Shown one piece after another: positions 40,437-53,500 of a stretch of 64,000 bases of DNA (its first letter is position 1; each line of letters opens with the position of its first letter). Origin of the DNA: Anopheles merus (taxonomy: Eukaryota > Arthropoda > Insecta > Diptera > Culicidae); contig NC_054083.1 in NCBI RefSeq assembly GCF_017562075.2, positions 34,680,755 through 34,744,754 on the forward strand. Reading direction: 5' to 3'. The position numbers were made by a program, and so were the translations under genes. The notes below the pieces were generated by a model. The model had not been told where the DNA came from, did not search any database, and saw only the letters and a list, made by a program, of their open reading frames with translations.

Positions 40437-43400
40437 AGTCGATACTGAATGTGATATCGATATATATATTCTTCCTGCAAGGTGTGGATGAGTGTTGTTG
40501 AAGAAGAGACACGTTTTGACAAATTACCCTTAGCGTCTGGCGAAAGGGCCATTAAAAATGGCAATGAGTAGCAAACGAACCTTCCAGCTCCCTCAAAATC
40601 CTACCAAAAAAAAATCAGATATTCCAGACGTATAGCACCGAGATTCGCAGCAGATGATCATTTTTCTTACCATCTGTCATAAATTTCTGCCCGGTCCGGA
40701 GGATTTCTTGTTCTGTGGCAGCAATTACGCGCCAATTTTTTTCCTTCTTTGCTGCTCGAATGTCTCATTTTGAAAATGTTTTAATGGCATTCCAAAATGT
40801 ACAATCGAAATTGATAAACGGTAAGGCCGGTATGCGATGGGTGAGAAATTTGTATAATGATGGCAGCTTTAATCTAAACAAAGAATAATATTTGAATAAT
40901 GGCTCTCAGTATAATAGCCTTTGCGTTTGGAGCTGCTTTCAAAACTTTCGAAACAATAAAGTGGCTTCGAAATTAAACAACGCTCCAGATGTACGGTATC
41001 CTTCACGTGACGTCATAAGGGGTGTATGTAGTTTACTTCAGCATGTATGTGACGTTACGAGCGTTAGCACCGTTATGATCATAACAGCATTACTTGATGG
41101 CTCATACCGAATCTTGATGACCACCAATTCTACATGATTCACGAAATCAAACCTTTGAGTCAATATTTTTTAATAGCGATATTTGTTTTCCACTATCTTT
41201 ATCCATTACTATAAGTTCAAACACTAAAGTTTGCTAGAGAGAAGTACGGTGAAATTCAAATTCCATCTGTAAAATTTGATCCCAAAGCCTCAATCGTTAA
41301 AGAACATAGAAATATGCGACTAAATGTTGTTTTATAAACGGATTCAGTCGAGATTTTGTCCACGTTCTAACTTGTTGCTATCCTGCATGTTATTAATTGT
41401 ACTATTGAGTGGTTCTCAAGAACCAACACTAACTGACAATATGAATCCATCCTCATACTATGCTTGAGAATGCTTTGTTTTCTTGTTCATTTGGCTTTTT
41501 TTGAATAATGGCCTGTTGTCATTTAGCTAGTCGTTCTTTGAAGTACTATTTCCATCCCGATCCTAGGAACTCATTTGAAGGTTGATATGCCACAAAAAGA
41601 TTGCTCAAATCACGTAAACCTTCCCTCGTTTCTGTTAGAAAAATAAACATTAACAGAGCAACGGGACGACGGGATAATCTGCTTCGCCGGCACAACTTCC
41701 TTCGCTCGATCAATCTATATAATCCGCTTAAAATATTCAATCATTCATCCGATTTTTCCCGCTCCCCTGCAACAACAGACCAAAGTCTTTCTGCAAAACG
41801 CCCCCACGGCACTCTGTGCGTGGGTCACGCTGTTATCTTGTCCTGTTCGATGTCCTGTAAATTCTAGTGCTCAACAACATCAACGTCCTGGAAGCTAAGG
41901 TTCTCGAGCCGGCATGAACCACTCGCGTGGCGCATGGAAGGATGATTACGTCCGGTGTGCAATTTCCTCCATCTGTTGCGCGACATTGCGTCAGCGTTTG
42001 TGCCAACTGCCTGCTGGAACTGCTGGCTGCCATCAAACTTTTCCGCTTGCCTGTTCGTTTCATTTCTTTACGCTGGCGACGTTTATTGACATGACCGATA
42101 ATTAGTGGTAGGTTGGTGAGTGGGAAAGGTTGATGTGACGCAATCTCTTCCTGTTTGTACTAAGGGCAAAAGGATATTATCCTTTGGTCTGCGTGTATGT
42201 GTATTAGTATCAATAAGCGCACCGGTTATGGAACTTAATGAGGAAAAATATTTATAATCACTTCGCCATTTCACTTTTTCCGGTTGTCGTCTCCTGTTTT
42301 TCAATTTTCCACCCTGCGCCGTTTGTTGATTCCGTTGGCGTCGTGTCGAATGGGGTGACATTTATTGGGTGACGGCGCGGTGTGGTGTCATTTGCACGTC
42401 ATTGAACGACCTGTTGCCCTGGAAAGCGGGAGCCGAAGGACTATGGTGGAATTTGTTTGTTTATTACCGTTGCCTTGTACCATCAAGCACAACACAAGGA
42501 CGTAAGAACCCATTGGAGTCAACACAAACAGGCTTTGAGGTGATGTTCGTCGGTTCTAACACACTCTGGGACACTTTCATTTGCCCAGTTAGTCAATTTC
42601 GTCCTGTGTGGGTGTACAGTCTGCTTTGAACTAGAAAGCTTTCAGCATGGTAAAGCTGTTACGCATTTCATCGCCCAAGGATATTAGACTTCTAAATTTT
42701 GTTGTACCCAGGATTGCTACGGCATCGGGCGCAACGTTTCTGATGTTGAAATATCGTTTGGAGCAGATTTTCGGCTTTCTCTGATGAGAGTGCATTTTCA
42801 TCCAAATGCGTGTACACACACACTTTCTTGTCCCGGAGTTGCCCGGACGTGATTGATGCGTATTTTATGGCTGTGGCATTCATCTATCCGTTCATCATCA
42901 AGTAGATTCAGCAGATTATTTTTGCATTTCATCGCGAAGGAGTATCGTGTTGCGAAAGACCTTGGTCATCTTGTTTTCATTCGAACGCGAACGTAAAACG
43001 GCTTATAGTTCCCTTGCCGGCTATAGAACCCTGCGAAGTCTAGTCAGAAGATTAAAATCCTCGACTCATTCGGTGCGTTTAAATAACTGTACATTAAACA
43101 GCGCGTCCGTGTTGTGGCTGACATTGCATTCCTGCTCTTAGAAGCTGCTATATTACTAGAAATATCTTAATTAATAGCGGTGGTGTGTTCTAGCCAAGCT
43201 TGACTACTAGAAGACATCATATAATACATAAATCTAGTGGAATAGTCATAGAACCAAAGTCGAAAATGATCAAAATTACGTATGCTTTTACCATCATCCA
43301 GGACTCCTCTCTCGATAGGGAAGCAGTTTAATTTGCACAGGAACTAGGTCACAACTCCAAACTTTTATTACCCAAAACTCATTTCGCTCATTACATTCTT

Positions 43401-46003
43401 TTTTTCCAACTCCAAACTGGACTCGTTAATAGGCGTTGATGAGGTCTATTAGTATCGCCAGCCAGATTTTAAGTCATTTATCTCATTTCTTCTCCTTCTC
43501 CTTGCATTTACATATACATCTCGCAATTCTAGTACAACTCACAATAAGAACGGAAGGAAAAAGAAAGCAAAAAATCGAATAAGTTCACTTACAAAATCGC
43601 CAAACAACGGGGGCCAATCAGGTGTGGAGAGCAGTGGAGGAAATTTAAGTGGCATTGCTTATGCTTTGACGTTGTGCCAATTTTATTATTGCTCCTGGTG
43701 TAGCGACAGGAATTGTTGCCGGTTGCGCAAATGCTTAAATGCGTGAAAGTGTAATTTAATAATTAAGTTTTACTGCTCCAATGTTAAATATGCGTATGGA
43801 GGTAAGATTGTGTGTGTGTGTGTGCGCCTCCGAGCGGAAGTAACGAAACGTCAACCACCGTCTGTCAACGCGACTACTTACCTATTGGGGGACCTTGCTG
43901 GGGACAAGTTTTGCTCGAACATGGGGGGGATGAAATTTAACTGCAGCACTTCAAAATTTTGCTCTCATTCAATTATGACGCGTAATGTAGCGTGTCGATT
44001 CATAAATCCTGAGTGATGGGCGACTTGCCGATACATTTTTGTATTTGGATTGGTTGTTAGTGAATTTCTTTCCAGTAGTAGGACAGTCGGAAGAGCTTCA
44101 CCGACGACTTGCGTCAACGTCTTCTCCAAAGAGTTCCGTAATTGGGCTCCCCGTCGTCCGCAAGGAGTCCATGGTCATTAAGAACTTGTTGAAGGATGCT
44201 ACCTTGAGGGAGAGATTGGAGCGTTAACATGGGAGGGCAATCTGAAATAGCTAAAGGTTATGATTAGGTTGAGCAAATGAAAATTACGCTGTTTTCTATC
44301 TTATTTACCGCAGTTGCCGTTTACGGTTTCCGTCTGTATGACTGCGGGTACATTTAAACATTAATGTCACAATTCCACTACATAGAGACATACGGTGAGT
44401 GACGCCCGGTACTGCTAAGCCTGGAGTTATAAAACCTGGAGGGGATTGACGTCCGTGATTCGTTGTGGAGAAGGGTGTGGTATGGGAAACACGTGGTATG
44501 GGAAACACTCTTTCCTGGATTTATCAATAATTAAAATGCATATGTTTGTAGCACTTACTCCCCGTCTCTACGCCACTGCACCGCACTGCAGTATAGGTAA
44601 TGCATGGGCTCAAACGGGCGCCATCAGCTTCCTGTACACCCAGTACACGTTCCTCAGTGCAGTGGCCCGACAGTTGCCTTCGTCTGTGTGTTTGTTTCGT
44701 ACAGATTTCAAATCGTATGCAGCACGCATATGACGAGGGCTGGCGGTACACCGACGGATCGAATGACACACGAAGTGCATATGTGCATCAACTGCTGCTG
44801 TTGGGGGAAACCCTTCGCTCGGTTGTTTGAAACCATTCAAAATCCCATCTGGCTTGCACACGCGGGCCGGAGGTAAACGGACTCTCGCATACGGCGGCGC
44901 TATATGTTTTCCGTTTTTAATGTCCCTTTCTCGTGTGTGTATGTCCCTTTTCTAGATGTGTGGAGTTTGCGACTTGCCTGGAGCTAATTTAAAAGGACCC
45001 TTTTTGTTGAAGGTTAACGTATGCATTTGAAATTACATGCAAAAATCATATCACTGTCCTTCAGTTCCCTTCGAGATCTGATGATAAATCTGTTTTTAAA
45101 ATGCTAGAGAAATGTAAACCATCAGATCTTTTTATCACCAGAAAAACCATCACACCTTTCCAAGCCACAGCTTTAAGACCCATTTGGTTGGGGGCATCTT
45201 TTAATTCCTCAACCGTGTGGCAACTATGGTCCCCAAAGTGAAGCAAACACGTCGTCTTCGTCGTCGTTTTATTTAGCTTCTGGGTGCGAAACCATCCGGT
45301 CCCCGAGACCAGTTCCACGGGGCTTGTTGTTGTGTGATTCTTTAATATATGTGCCACACATTGCCCACTGCCTCCGTCCCAAAACTGCTGTAATGTTCTT
45401 CAACTACTACTGCTGCTGCTGCTGCTGCTGGTGTTTTGCGGTTGTGCGCGCTGGTACGATGACGGTGGTGGCGTGCAAGAATTACCACGCTATTTCGCGG
45501 TGCGATATCTTCGCTCCCGGCTTCGGGGCACAAAATGTTATCCGCGACGCATGGTGGTAGCCGAGGCCTTCACATCTCTTCCCTTCCTCTCGACCGATCG
45601 CGCAAATGTTGCTCATGCTTTTTAGATGCCTCTTCCCGATTTGCTGCGCTACTGGTGTGGCGGAGCCGCCACGGCAGCACATCTCGCAGACGTGACGTTC
45701 ATTTTTAAAGGGGGCGTTTTGGCACCAGACGGCATTACATTTTTAAAATGTGCTTTGGGTATATAGTGTGGTGTGTTCGTATGTTGGGCGTTGATTCGTC
45801 CGTGTGTGTGTTTTATTCATAAAAAACCCTCCCGCAATCAAGGAACATCTGAAATGTGAATCGTTTTCCGATGATGGCAAAGCATGTAATCTCAATAAAC
45901 GGCTATCAAGAAAGAGATTTGTGTTAGAAAGATGTTACCGGGAGAAATCTTTGAAATAACCTTCAATTTTATTTGTAGAACCTACAAATAATGTCTGATA
46001 CAT
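40437..46003. other. Non-coding stretch upstream of the kinase leader
   Basis: No gene was recognised. A TATCGATA octamer (the Drosophila DRE core-promoter motif) occurs at 40454-40461. A (CTG)n tract lies at 45408-45430. A donor-like GAG|GTAAGA occurs near 43801 with no recognisable exon. Overlapping open frames near 44446-44876 and 45324-45682 show no domain. Confidence 0.5.
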
Positions 46004-47289
46004 TATATGGTAATATTTCTCTTTTCTTCTTCTTCTTTTTCTTCTCCAAAATAGATCATCTCTGAACATCTCCCCGTATGGTTCTTCATGCATCCACAAC
46101 CGGCATCCTGTGAAGTGAAGCGACCAACCTTAAAAGGGAACTTCTACCCCAAAAACAGAAATTCCCGCTGTCTCAAACACACTCTCACGCTAACACTATG
46201 ATTGCACTGGTCACGGCAAAAGCGAACCGACCAACTACAGCACCGCCGGCAACAGCACCAAAACAGAATCGTTGCAATTTGTCGTTCGGCGATTTGCATA
46301 CTTGCAGCTGCGGCACAAACTTCCCCGAAGGAATTCTGTTCGTTTAAGGAAGAGGAAACACTCTCTGTGTGTAGTGGCCTCCCAATCAGGGGCTTGGAAA
46401 GTTCTCGTCGTCGACGAACAAGCAAAGGACAGCTCGTGTTTTTACCCACAAGGCAGCATAAAGTGTAGAGGAGTTCTGACTGTTGTTGTTGTTCGGTGAA
46501 AGTTTCACGTTTTCGCTGGGTTGGCTAATGAAAAAAGTTACCGTCAGCGATTAATACTACTACAGCTGCAACGATCACTATCACCAGTACACGACTGACA
46601 GTGAGAAAAAAGGAATAGCTGTGCTGGTGTGTTTATCATGTGAAGAGGCTATTAGTTCGACGAGAGAGGAGATACAAGCTACGAAGAGAAGAAATTAGAA
46701 TCCATTAATTAACTCGGAAAAACGAAGACCGACCCGACCGCGCATACACAACAAAAAAGGAACCAAACATCAACCGTCCTCTGGTCCATTTGTCCAAGAA
46801 CCTGCGCTCACTGGTTACCACGTTGCATCGGTTGATTATCCTTTCCCCCCAAATGTGGATTCCTTCAACGAGCATCGCACGTTCACGTCGGTTGTTGTTG
46901 TCATCGTCAGTTTCGGCCGGCTCGCGGTTGCCCTCGCCAGCATCATCCTGTCCGTGCGTTTCGGCCGCGTTTGCACCGGTACCGGGCTACTACCCGTGTT
47001 CACGAACCGGCAGCCGGACGTGAAAACAAGCAGCAGCAGCAGCAGCAACACGAGCAGCATCACAAACAACCCTCGATAGCTGATACACACCGAGTGTGTA
47101 TGAGAAAAGCTTGCGGCGCCATCTGAGTTTCACCGTGAAGTGGACCAGTAAAAACCTCAGCAAAAACTCCAGATAACGTGCGCCGTACCGCGAGCACCCG
47201 TAGAGCGAGCGGTATCGTTTCGCTTCGTTCCGCCTTTTTCCCTAAATCCGCTCCCCGGTCCTCCGCTGTTTCTTCCTGTGCGTTCAACG
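46004..47289 (+). promoter_or_regulatory. Probable acceptor and 5' leader of Src64B
   Basis: A long TTCTTC-rich pyrimidine tract (46015-46046) ends in AATAG with AG at 46053-46054, a plausible 3' splice site. Sequence from 46055 to the start codon at 47290 has no other obvious acceptor, so it would form about 1.2 kb of leader in the first coding exon. Several upstream ATGs are present. Short upstream frames include 8 codons from about 46527, 57 codons from 46853 (ending near 47023) and 8 codons from about 47100, which could lower translation of the main frame. An (AGC)n tract occurs near 47030-47049. A promoter inside this segment is an alternative that the sequence cannot exclude. Confidence 0.45.
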
Positions 47290-50200
47290 ATGGGCAATAA
47301 ATGTTGCAGCAAGCGTCAGGACCAGGAACTAGCGCTTGCCTATCCCGGCGGCTATAAGAAGGGCGACAGCAGCTTCAACTCGAACCTGTCCGGCGGTCCG
47401 AAGCACAACAATGGCGGCTCGATCGATTCGCGGTACACGCCCGACCCGAACCGGGGCCAGCTCATAAAGCATCCGAAGGGTGGTGTGGACATCATACGGC
47501 CCCGGACGACACCACGTAAGTTTGGGGGGCTGCGTTGGGGATGATTAGGAGCTCCAGTAAGGTTTGGTGGGACTCCATGGGCCGTTTGAAGTGTAGTGTT
47601 GTGATTGATTCAGACATCTTAGGCGATTAGTGATTCGAAAATTGATTCTCCAATAATTCATGAATCGCGAAAGATTCATATCTGAAGATTAATGAATTTC
47701 CAAAAATTCATGAATCTCTAAATCTTTATGAATATCTGATGATTCATGAATCGTTTCAAAACCTCAGAATCTCAGAATTTCTATGTATTTATTTCGATTC
47801 TTGAATCTCTATAGATTTATTAAACTAAAGAGTTTAATAAATATATTTTAATATATATGTTTATGAATATCTAGTCTCTAAAAATCATTTCATGCTGAAC
47901 TTCAGAGATTTTTGAAGCTTCAGAGACACTGGAATACTTAGAGATTCATGATTCTTTGAGTTCATGAGTTCACGAATCTTTATTTATTCATGATTCTATG
48001 GAGATACATAAATCTCAAAGTTGGAGTTTCAGATTCGTCCATTCATTTCAGAAGATTAACTAAGAATCATGAATCTGAATCAGAATTTCCCATCTCTGCT
48101 TTGAAGTGCTTCAGCAAATGTTAATCTGGGCAGGATTTTCAGATACGACGTCGTCTGGCCCTTTGTCAATGTTCCTAGGAACTTCAAGTTTGATGACGCT
48201 TCTTCAACACACTGCAGGCTTGGATTGAATGCAATCAAAATCTTGCGTTCAATGCGTCCACTATCATCGTCTCTCCAGCGCCTAATGAGTGCTTCCTGTG
48301 TCTTTGCGCCTTCCAGTGGCGCAAATTGGCGCTATCGACGTTCAAAATCCAATGTTTCTCATGCGCGCGTCCCGCGCAAGACAAAGAAACGGCCACCAAC
48401 ACCGATCTTTTGTTGTTTGCCACTGTTTTGAAGTGGAATTTACAGAGCGTTAACGCTCCTCCCTTGTCCTGTTCCCGGTGTTCGATTCCGTCCGTGTGCG
48501 TGTGTGCCGCTTGTGCAGTGAGTCGCGGCCGCCGCCTCTTATCTATTTGCTGCGCTCTCGACTCGACGCTTGCCATTGAAGCCAGCAGCCAGCCAGCGGC
48601 TCTATTGTGGATGATGATGCTGATGGGTGATTACATCAGGGGCAGTGTGCGCTTGTGTTTACGGACCGAATCGCGGGTAGCTAACGGTTTCGGATCAGCA
48701 CCAGCTTTGGCCTGCTTATCGCTTTCTTATGTTCTTGATATACCTCCCCATACTCCGGGGGTCGCACCAGCAGATGATGTGATGGCAGGCAAAACTGAGC
48801 GTGAGCGTGTGCAATATTGTTTGCGATTATGATCCCGCAGGCCGGCTGGAGGCTCATTAGAAAACTACGGGAGTACGCACAACGCAAGAGTATTTATTGT
48901 TTTGCTTAAAATGAAAACATCCACTGGGAACACATAACCTCTTCCGGGTATGGGTGATGCTTTGTCGTCTTTTGATTAATTTTTGTTTAACATTTTTTGC
49001 TATTTGTAGTTCTGCCCGGTCATAACACACGAAGGATAGTGGTCGCACTCTACAACTACAATGCCCGCGAGGAAACGGACGTCAGCTTCGTCAAGGGCGA
49101 CCGGATGGAGGTGCTGGACGATACAGAATCCGACTGGTGGCGCGTCGTGCATCTGAAAACGCGCCAGGAAGGGCTCATCCCGTGGAACTTCGTCGCCGAG
49201 GATCGCAGCGTTAACAGTGAAGAGTGTGTATCACCTTCTATCCCATCAATTTGGCATCAAATAAATAATGAAAATTACTTTTCCCTTCGTGTCTTTGGCA
49301 GCTGGTTCTTTGAAAATGTCTCACGGAAAGAGGCCGACAAGCTGCTGCTGGCGAACGAGAACCCGCGCGGCACCTTCCTGGTCCGTCCGTCCGAGCACAA
49401 CCCGAACGGGTTCTCGCTCTCCGTGAAAGACTGGGAGGAAAGCCGCGGCTACCACGTGAAGCACTACAAGATCAAACCACTGGACAATGGAGGCTACTAC
49501 ATTGCAACGAATCAAACGTTCCCGTCGCTCCCGGCCCTCGTGATGGCATATTCAAGTGAGTGTGCGGCAGCTTGAGCGAACTTTTGCTACGGTTTTTTTT
49601 TTAAATTATATTTTTCCCCCGTTTTTCTCGCAGAGAATGCCCTCGGCCTGTGTCACGTGCTGTCCAGTCCCTGTCCCAAGCCGCAGCCACAGGTGTGGGA
49701 CCTCGGGCCGGAACTGCGCGACAAGTGGGAAATCAACCGGAACGAGATCCAGCTAATTCGCAAGCTCGGCCACGGCAACTTCGGCGAGGTGTACTACGGC
49801 AAGTGGCGGAACAACATCGAGGTGGCGGTGAAAACGCTGCGCGAGGGCACCATGTCGACGCAGGCCTTCCTGCAGGAGGCGGCCATCATGAAGAAGTTCC
49901 GCCACAGCCGGCTGGTGGCGCTGTACGCCGTCTGCTCCAAGGAGGAACCGATCTACATCGTGCAGGAGTACATGTCGAAGGGCAGCCTGCTCGACTTCCT
50001 GCGCACCGGCGACGGCCAGTTCCTGCAGTTCGAGGATCTGATCTACATCGCGGCGCAGGTCGCGTCCGGCATGGAGTACCTCGAGCTGAAGCAGCTGATC
50101 CATCGCGATCTGGCCGCCCGGAACGTGCTGATCGGCGAGAACAACGTGGCAAAGATCTGTGATTTCGGGCTGGCGCGCGTGATAGCGGACGACGAGTACT

Positions 50201-50556
50201 GCCCGAAGCAGGGCTCCCGCTTCCCGGTCAAGTGGACCGCACCGGAGGCGATCGTGTACGGCAAGTTCTCGATCAAGTCGGACGTCTGGTCGTACGGCAT
50301 CCTGCTGATGGAGCTGTTCACGTACGGGCAGGTGCCGTACCCGGGCATGCACAGCCGGGAGGTGATCGAGCAGATCGAGCGCGGCTACCGGATGCCGAAG
50401 CCGACCGCCCACCACCTGCCGGACGACATCTACAGCCTGATGCTCAAGTGCTGGGACGCGATACCGGACAAGCGGCCCACGTTCGAGTTTCTGAACCACT
50501 ATTTCCAGAACTTTACCATCACCTCGGAGGTGCCGTACCGAGAGGTGCAGGATTAA
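47290..50556 (+). CDS. Src64B: Src-family non-receptor tyrosine kinase (Src64B orthologue), 4 coding exons
   Basis: Membrane-anchored tyrosine kinase that phosphorylates cytoskeletal and junctional proteins downstream of surface receptors. Coding exons are 47290-47515, 49010-49223, 49302-49555 and 49634-50556, giving 538 codons plus stop; all junctions are GT-AG and the frame is kept. The start is the ATG at 47290, giving MGNKCC: Gly2 fits myristoylation and Cys5/Cys6 palmitoylation. Order: unique N-terminal region (about 1-83), SH3 (about 84-146, ALYNY), SH2 (148-240, FLVRPSE), kinase (about 270-520). Visible catalytic residues are the glycine loop GHGNFG (277-282), Lys298, helix-C Glu313, HRD (388-390), DFG (408-410) and activation-loop Tyr420. 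Tail Tyr533 lies in the C-terminal YREVQD and is a likely Csk-type inhibitory site (inference). The N-terminal MGNKCCSKRQDQELALAYP and the tail match Drosophila Src64B (about 552 residues) closely, separating it from Src42A. No disabling change is seen. Confidence 0.97.
47516..49009 (+). other. First coding intron of Src64B
   Basis: The donor is CAC|GTAAGT at 47516 and the acceptor TTTGTAG ends at 49009. It is a phase-1 intron of 1494 bp lying between the unique region and SH3, holding the palindromic repeat patch described separately. Open frames inside it (48225-48832, 48235-48576) lack any recognisable domain and are treated as chance. Confidence 0.85.
47636..48080. repeat. Degenerate GATTCATGAATC palindromic repeat patch
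   Basis: Within the first coding intron, words such as ATTCATGAATC, GATTCATGAATC and TTCATGAATCT recur about every 20-40 bases in many imperfect copies. The core ATTCATGAAT is palindromic, so the RNA could form many short hairpins. This seems to be a diverged intronic minisatellite with no coding role. Confidence 0.7.
49224..49301 (+). other. 78-bp frame-preserving intron between SH3 and SH2
   Basis: The donor GA|GTGTGTA and acceptor TTTGGCAG|C give the codon GAC and the sequence NSEDWFF, as in Drosophila Src64B. The intron length is an exact multiple of three and it has no in-frame stop, so the whole stretch also reads open. If retained it would insert 26 residues in the SH3-SH2 connector (with Asp147 replaced by Glu). 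Confidence 0.85.
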
Positions 50557-53500
50557 GCAAGGGGTGGGGGGAGAGGGGGGGGAGTTGTGTGCCACCCGGT
50601 TATTAGGGTTTAAGAATCGTACCAGATGTGTGTGAGTGTGTGTCATGCACAGACAAAGAACACATCACAAACAACGTACCACGTGTTGCGCGCTACTGTT
50701 CTTCTTTCGTCCCACGCACGCACGCTTCAATTCTTTCGATCGTTTAAATATTGCTTGGTAGTTGGTTGTGTGCGTTGTTGTCAGATCCTTACCTTCGGTC
50801 GGTATCCTTAGCCGCTAGCGATTCTAGGAGTAATAAGGAGAGGCATAATAATAGGTAGAGCCTCCGAACTACTCGCCACAGAAGGTTTCCGCCGGAAGAG
50901 CAGATGCGCACAATTTCATCTAATTAGTTAGATGCTGCAATCTTTGCTTTAGTAGAGAGGATACACGACGCCACACACACACCGTAGCTTGACGCGTGTA
51001 TCCGTTCAGCGCTCCAGTTGCCAACAAATTGATTATCCCCCAGTGGATGGGGGACGGGTGAAGATGGCTTGTGCGTGCCTAGGACACGCATCCTAGGACA
51101 TTATTCACTGTGCTGGAGGGGTGAAGGTTTTGTTTTAAAAGTGTAAAGCAACCGTTACTGCTAGGAAAATGTGAAATATTTAAGATCACACACACACACA
51201 CTGCGAGTATGTTAGAGCACAAAACACAGAAACACTGTGTGACACACCAAATCAATCACACACACACACATACCCGATAGTGTAAATTTACATTTTTTGT
51301 GTGTGGTAAGGAGGAAAGTGAAAATACAGTTTTTGTGTTTGGTCAAAACTGTATCCACCTACGACGAAGGGCTGTAGCGAGCGCGTACACAAGAAGAACC
51401 AGTAGCAAAACGTGTGGTGTGGTGTGAGGGTACAGGCTTTTCCTGAACGTTATTAGTTTTAAAAATGATCGTATATTGCTTAAGAGGAAAAAAAACAGTG
51501 AAATCGTTAGTGATTAATGGAAATTCGAGACCTTTGTCTCTAACGCTAATGACAGCTAATGTGTGTGTGCGTGTTTGTATGTGCTGCGTACAGAGAGAGA
51601 GAGAGAGAGGAAAAATCATGTAGCTTGCGCGCAAAACGAACGGTCCTCTTGTGCGAGCACAGTAGCGATTAAGGTGTCGTCACCCAGCAGCGGTTAGAAG
51701 TTAACTAGGAGGAGGTGGAAAACGATTATGTTCCCTTTTTTCAAGATGGTTAAACGCAATCAGACACATACACACACATACATACAGTAACAGTAACAGC
51801 TATTTGTTTCCAATTGTTTGTGCTCTTTTACATCTCTTCCTCTGAATTTCACTCTCTCGGGACAGTACACACCTATAGAACGTACGTTTCGGACGAACAA
51901 TTCGGACAGAGAGAGAGAGAGAGCGAGAGAAGGGACAACGCGTAAGGAGCTTTAGGGTAAAAGTCAGAAAACGGCGAAGCATAAGGAAAAGAGAGAAAAA
52001 AACGAAAGAAAGAAAGAAAAAAAACCAAAGTTCAAATGTTATTCTTCTAATTCTAAACTTATGTGTAAACGTGCGTAGGTTTTGAGACTAATTTTTAAAA
52101 ACAACAAACGAAACTGACAAAACAAACCAATCAAGCAAGAAGTGCAGCTAAGGCGCGTTAGACGAAGGGACATGGGACTTTCTTGAATCAATGGGAAAGT
52201 GTTCGGTTTGTTGTGCGGTGCGGTATTTGTGTAATTATTATTGGATAGTTTTGCCTCCTTCTTCTCTCCTCTAACTCCTCTCTCTCTCTTCTGTTCTGTT
52301 CTCTTCGTTGCTCTTTGTTTTTCGTCTCCCTTCTTCTTATACTATGTGTAACTAAAACTAAAAAGGGCAAAAAAGGGGGACGCATAAGAAAGCATAAAAT
52401 GAACAAAATGAACTGGCCAAGTTAAAAATGTTGTAATGGATAATCAGGCCCGAGTTGTAGCAATTCGCACACAAAAAGACGTGTAGGAGCAGTGAGTGAG
52501 TTTGATTCTCACAACTGTTTAGCGGGGCAGCAAAGTAAACGACGGCATTAGAGAATGTATGAAGAGATGCACAACACAAAAGACATTTCCAGTTTGTTTT
52601 TAAGAACAACCGCAATGACAGGCATAGTATACCTATTGCTTCTTTGTTGCTTGCGAAAATCGAAGCTGTAGGAAAGCGAAGGCAAATCTCTAGTCCCTAC
52701 GGTATGTGTGGGTGTGTGCGTGTGTGTATAATGCTGCCTCTCCACAAGCCAATGACAATGCGTGTTTTACATGCAACACAACGTCCTTAAACGATTGTTT
52801 TCTCGAAGAGCACAAATGTTTTAGTAGTAGAGATGAGGTGGTGCGCGCTCTATCTTTGAATCAAACGTGTCTTCAAACTGCCATAGAAGAGGGAAGCAAA
52901 AAGAGGGGAGGGGTGGAGAGTGCATAGATTGTGCTTCTACTCTACTATTTCACCAACTCTTCCTTCCATTGTTACACATCAATCGGTTGGTCTTTTCCTT
53001 TTTTTGGTCAATCTCTGGGCTCACTTACTCTTTTGATACGTCGTTTCGCTGTTGTGAGCCTTTTTTTAGTGTGAACTGAATTAGAAGCGCAAATAGACGA
53101 ATCTTACTAAAGGGGGAGACAGAGTATGTGTATGTGTGTAGGTATTTTTCTCCTCCATACACAGCGCAAAAGCCACAGACACACAGAACCGGATACAATA
53201 ATGAACATGTGCATTTCGACAGGTTTCGATCACAAACCCATCCACATACACACACACACACACATACAAAGCATAAGCGCATAAATTCGCAAACACATGT
53301 GTGTGTGTGTTATCACCATTAGTGAAAGGAGGAGAAGGACACTGTCTGTCCCAGAGGAAGGCATCCGTCGTGTGGCGGTTTTGGCCAATTTTATCAATAC
53401 TTAGGACTAGAGGAATACACAAAAGCTGAAACACCACAGACACACCATATACATATACCATAAGATAAGACACACCAAGAGCTGCTGCTACCCTTCAGAT

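Noticed and set aside
47278..47289. Upstream in-frame GTG as start of Src64B
   Set aside because: Eukaryotic start is the ATG at 47290, which gives the MGNKCC lipid-anchor sequence expected of Src-family kinases.
49753..50646. 297-codon minus-strand frame antisense to the Src64B kinase exon
   Set aside because: It mirrors the strong GC3 codon bias of the real exon on the other strand; the protein is Leu/Val/Arg/His-rich without a family.
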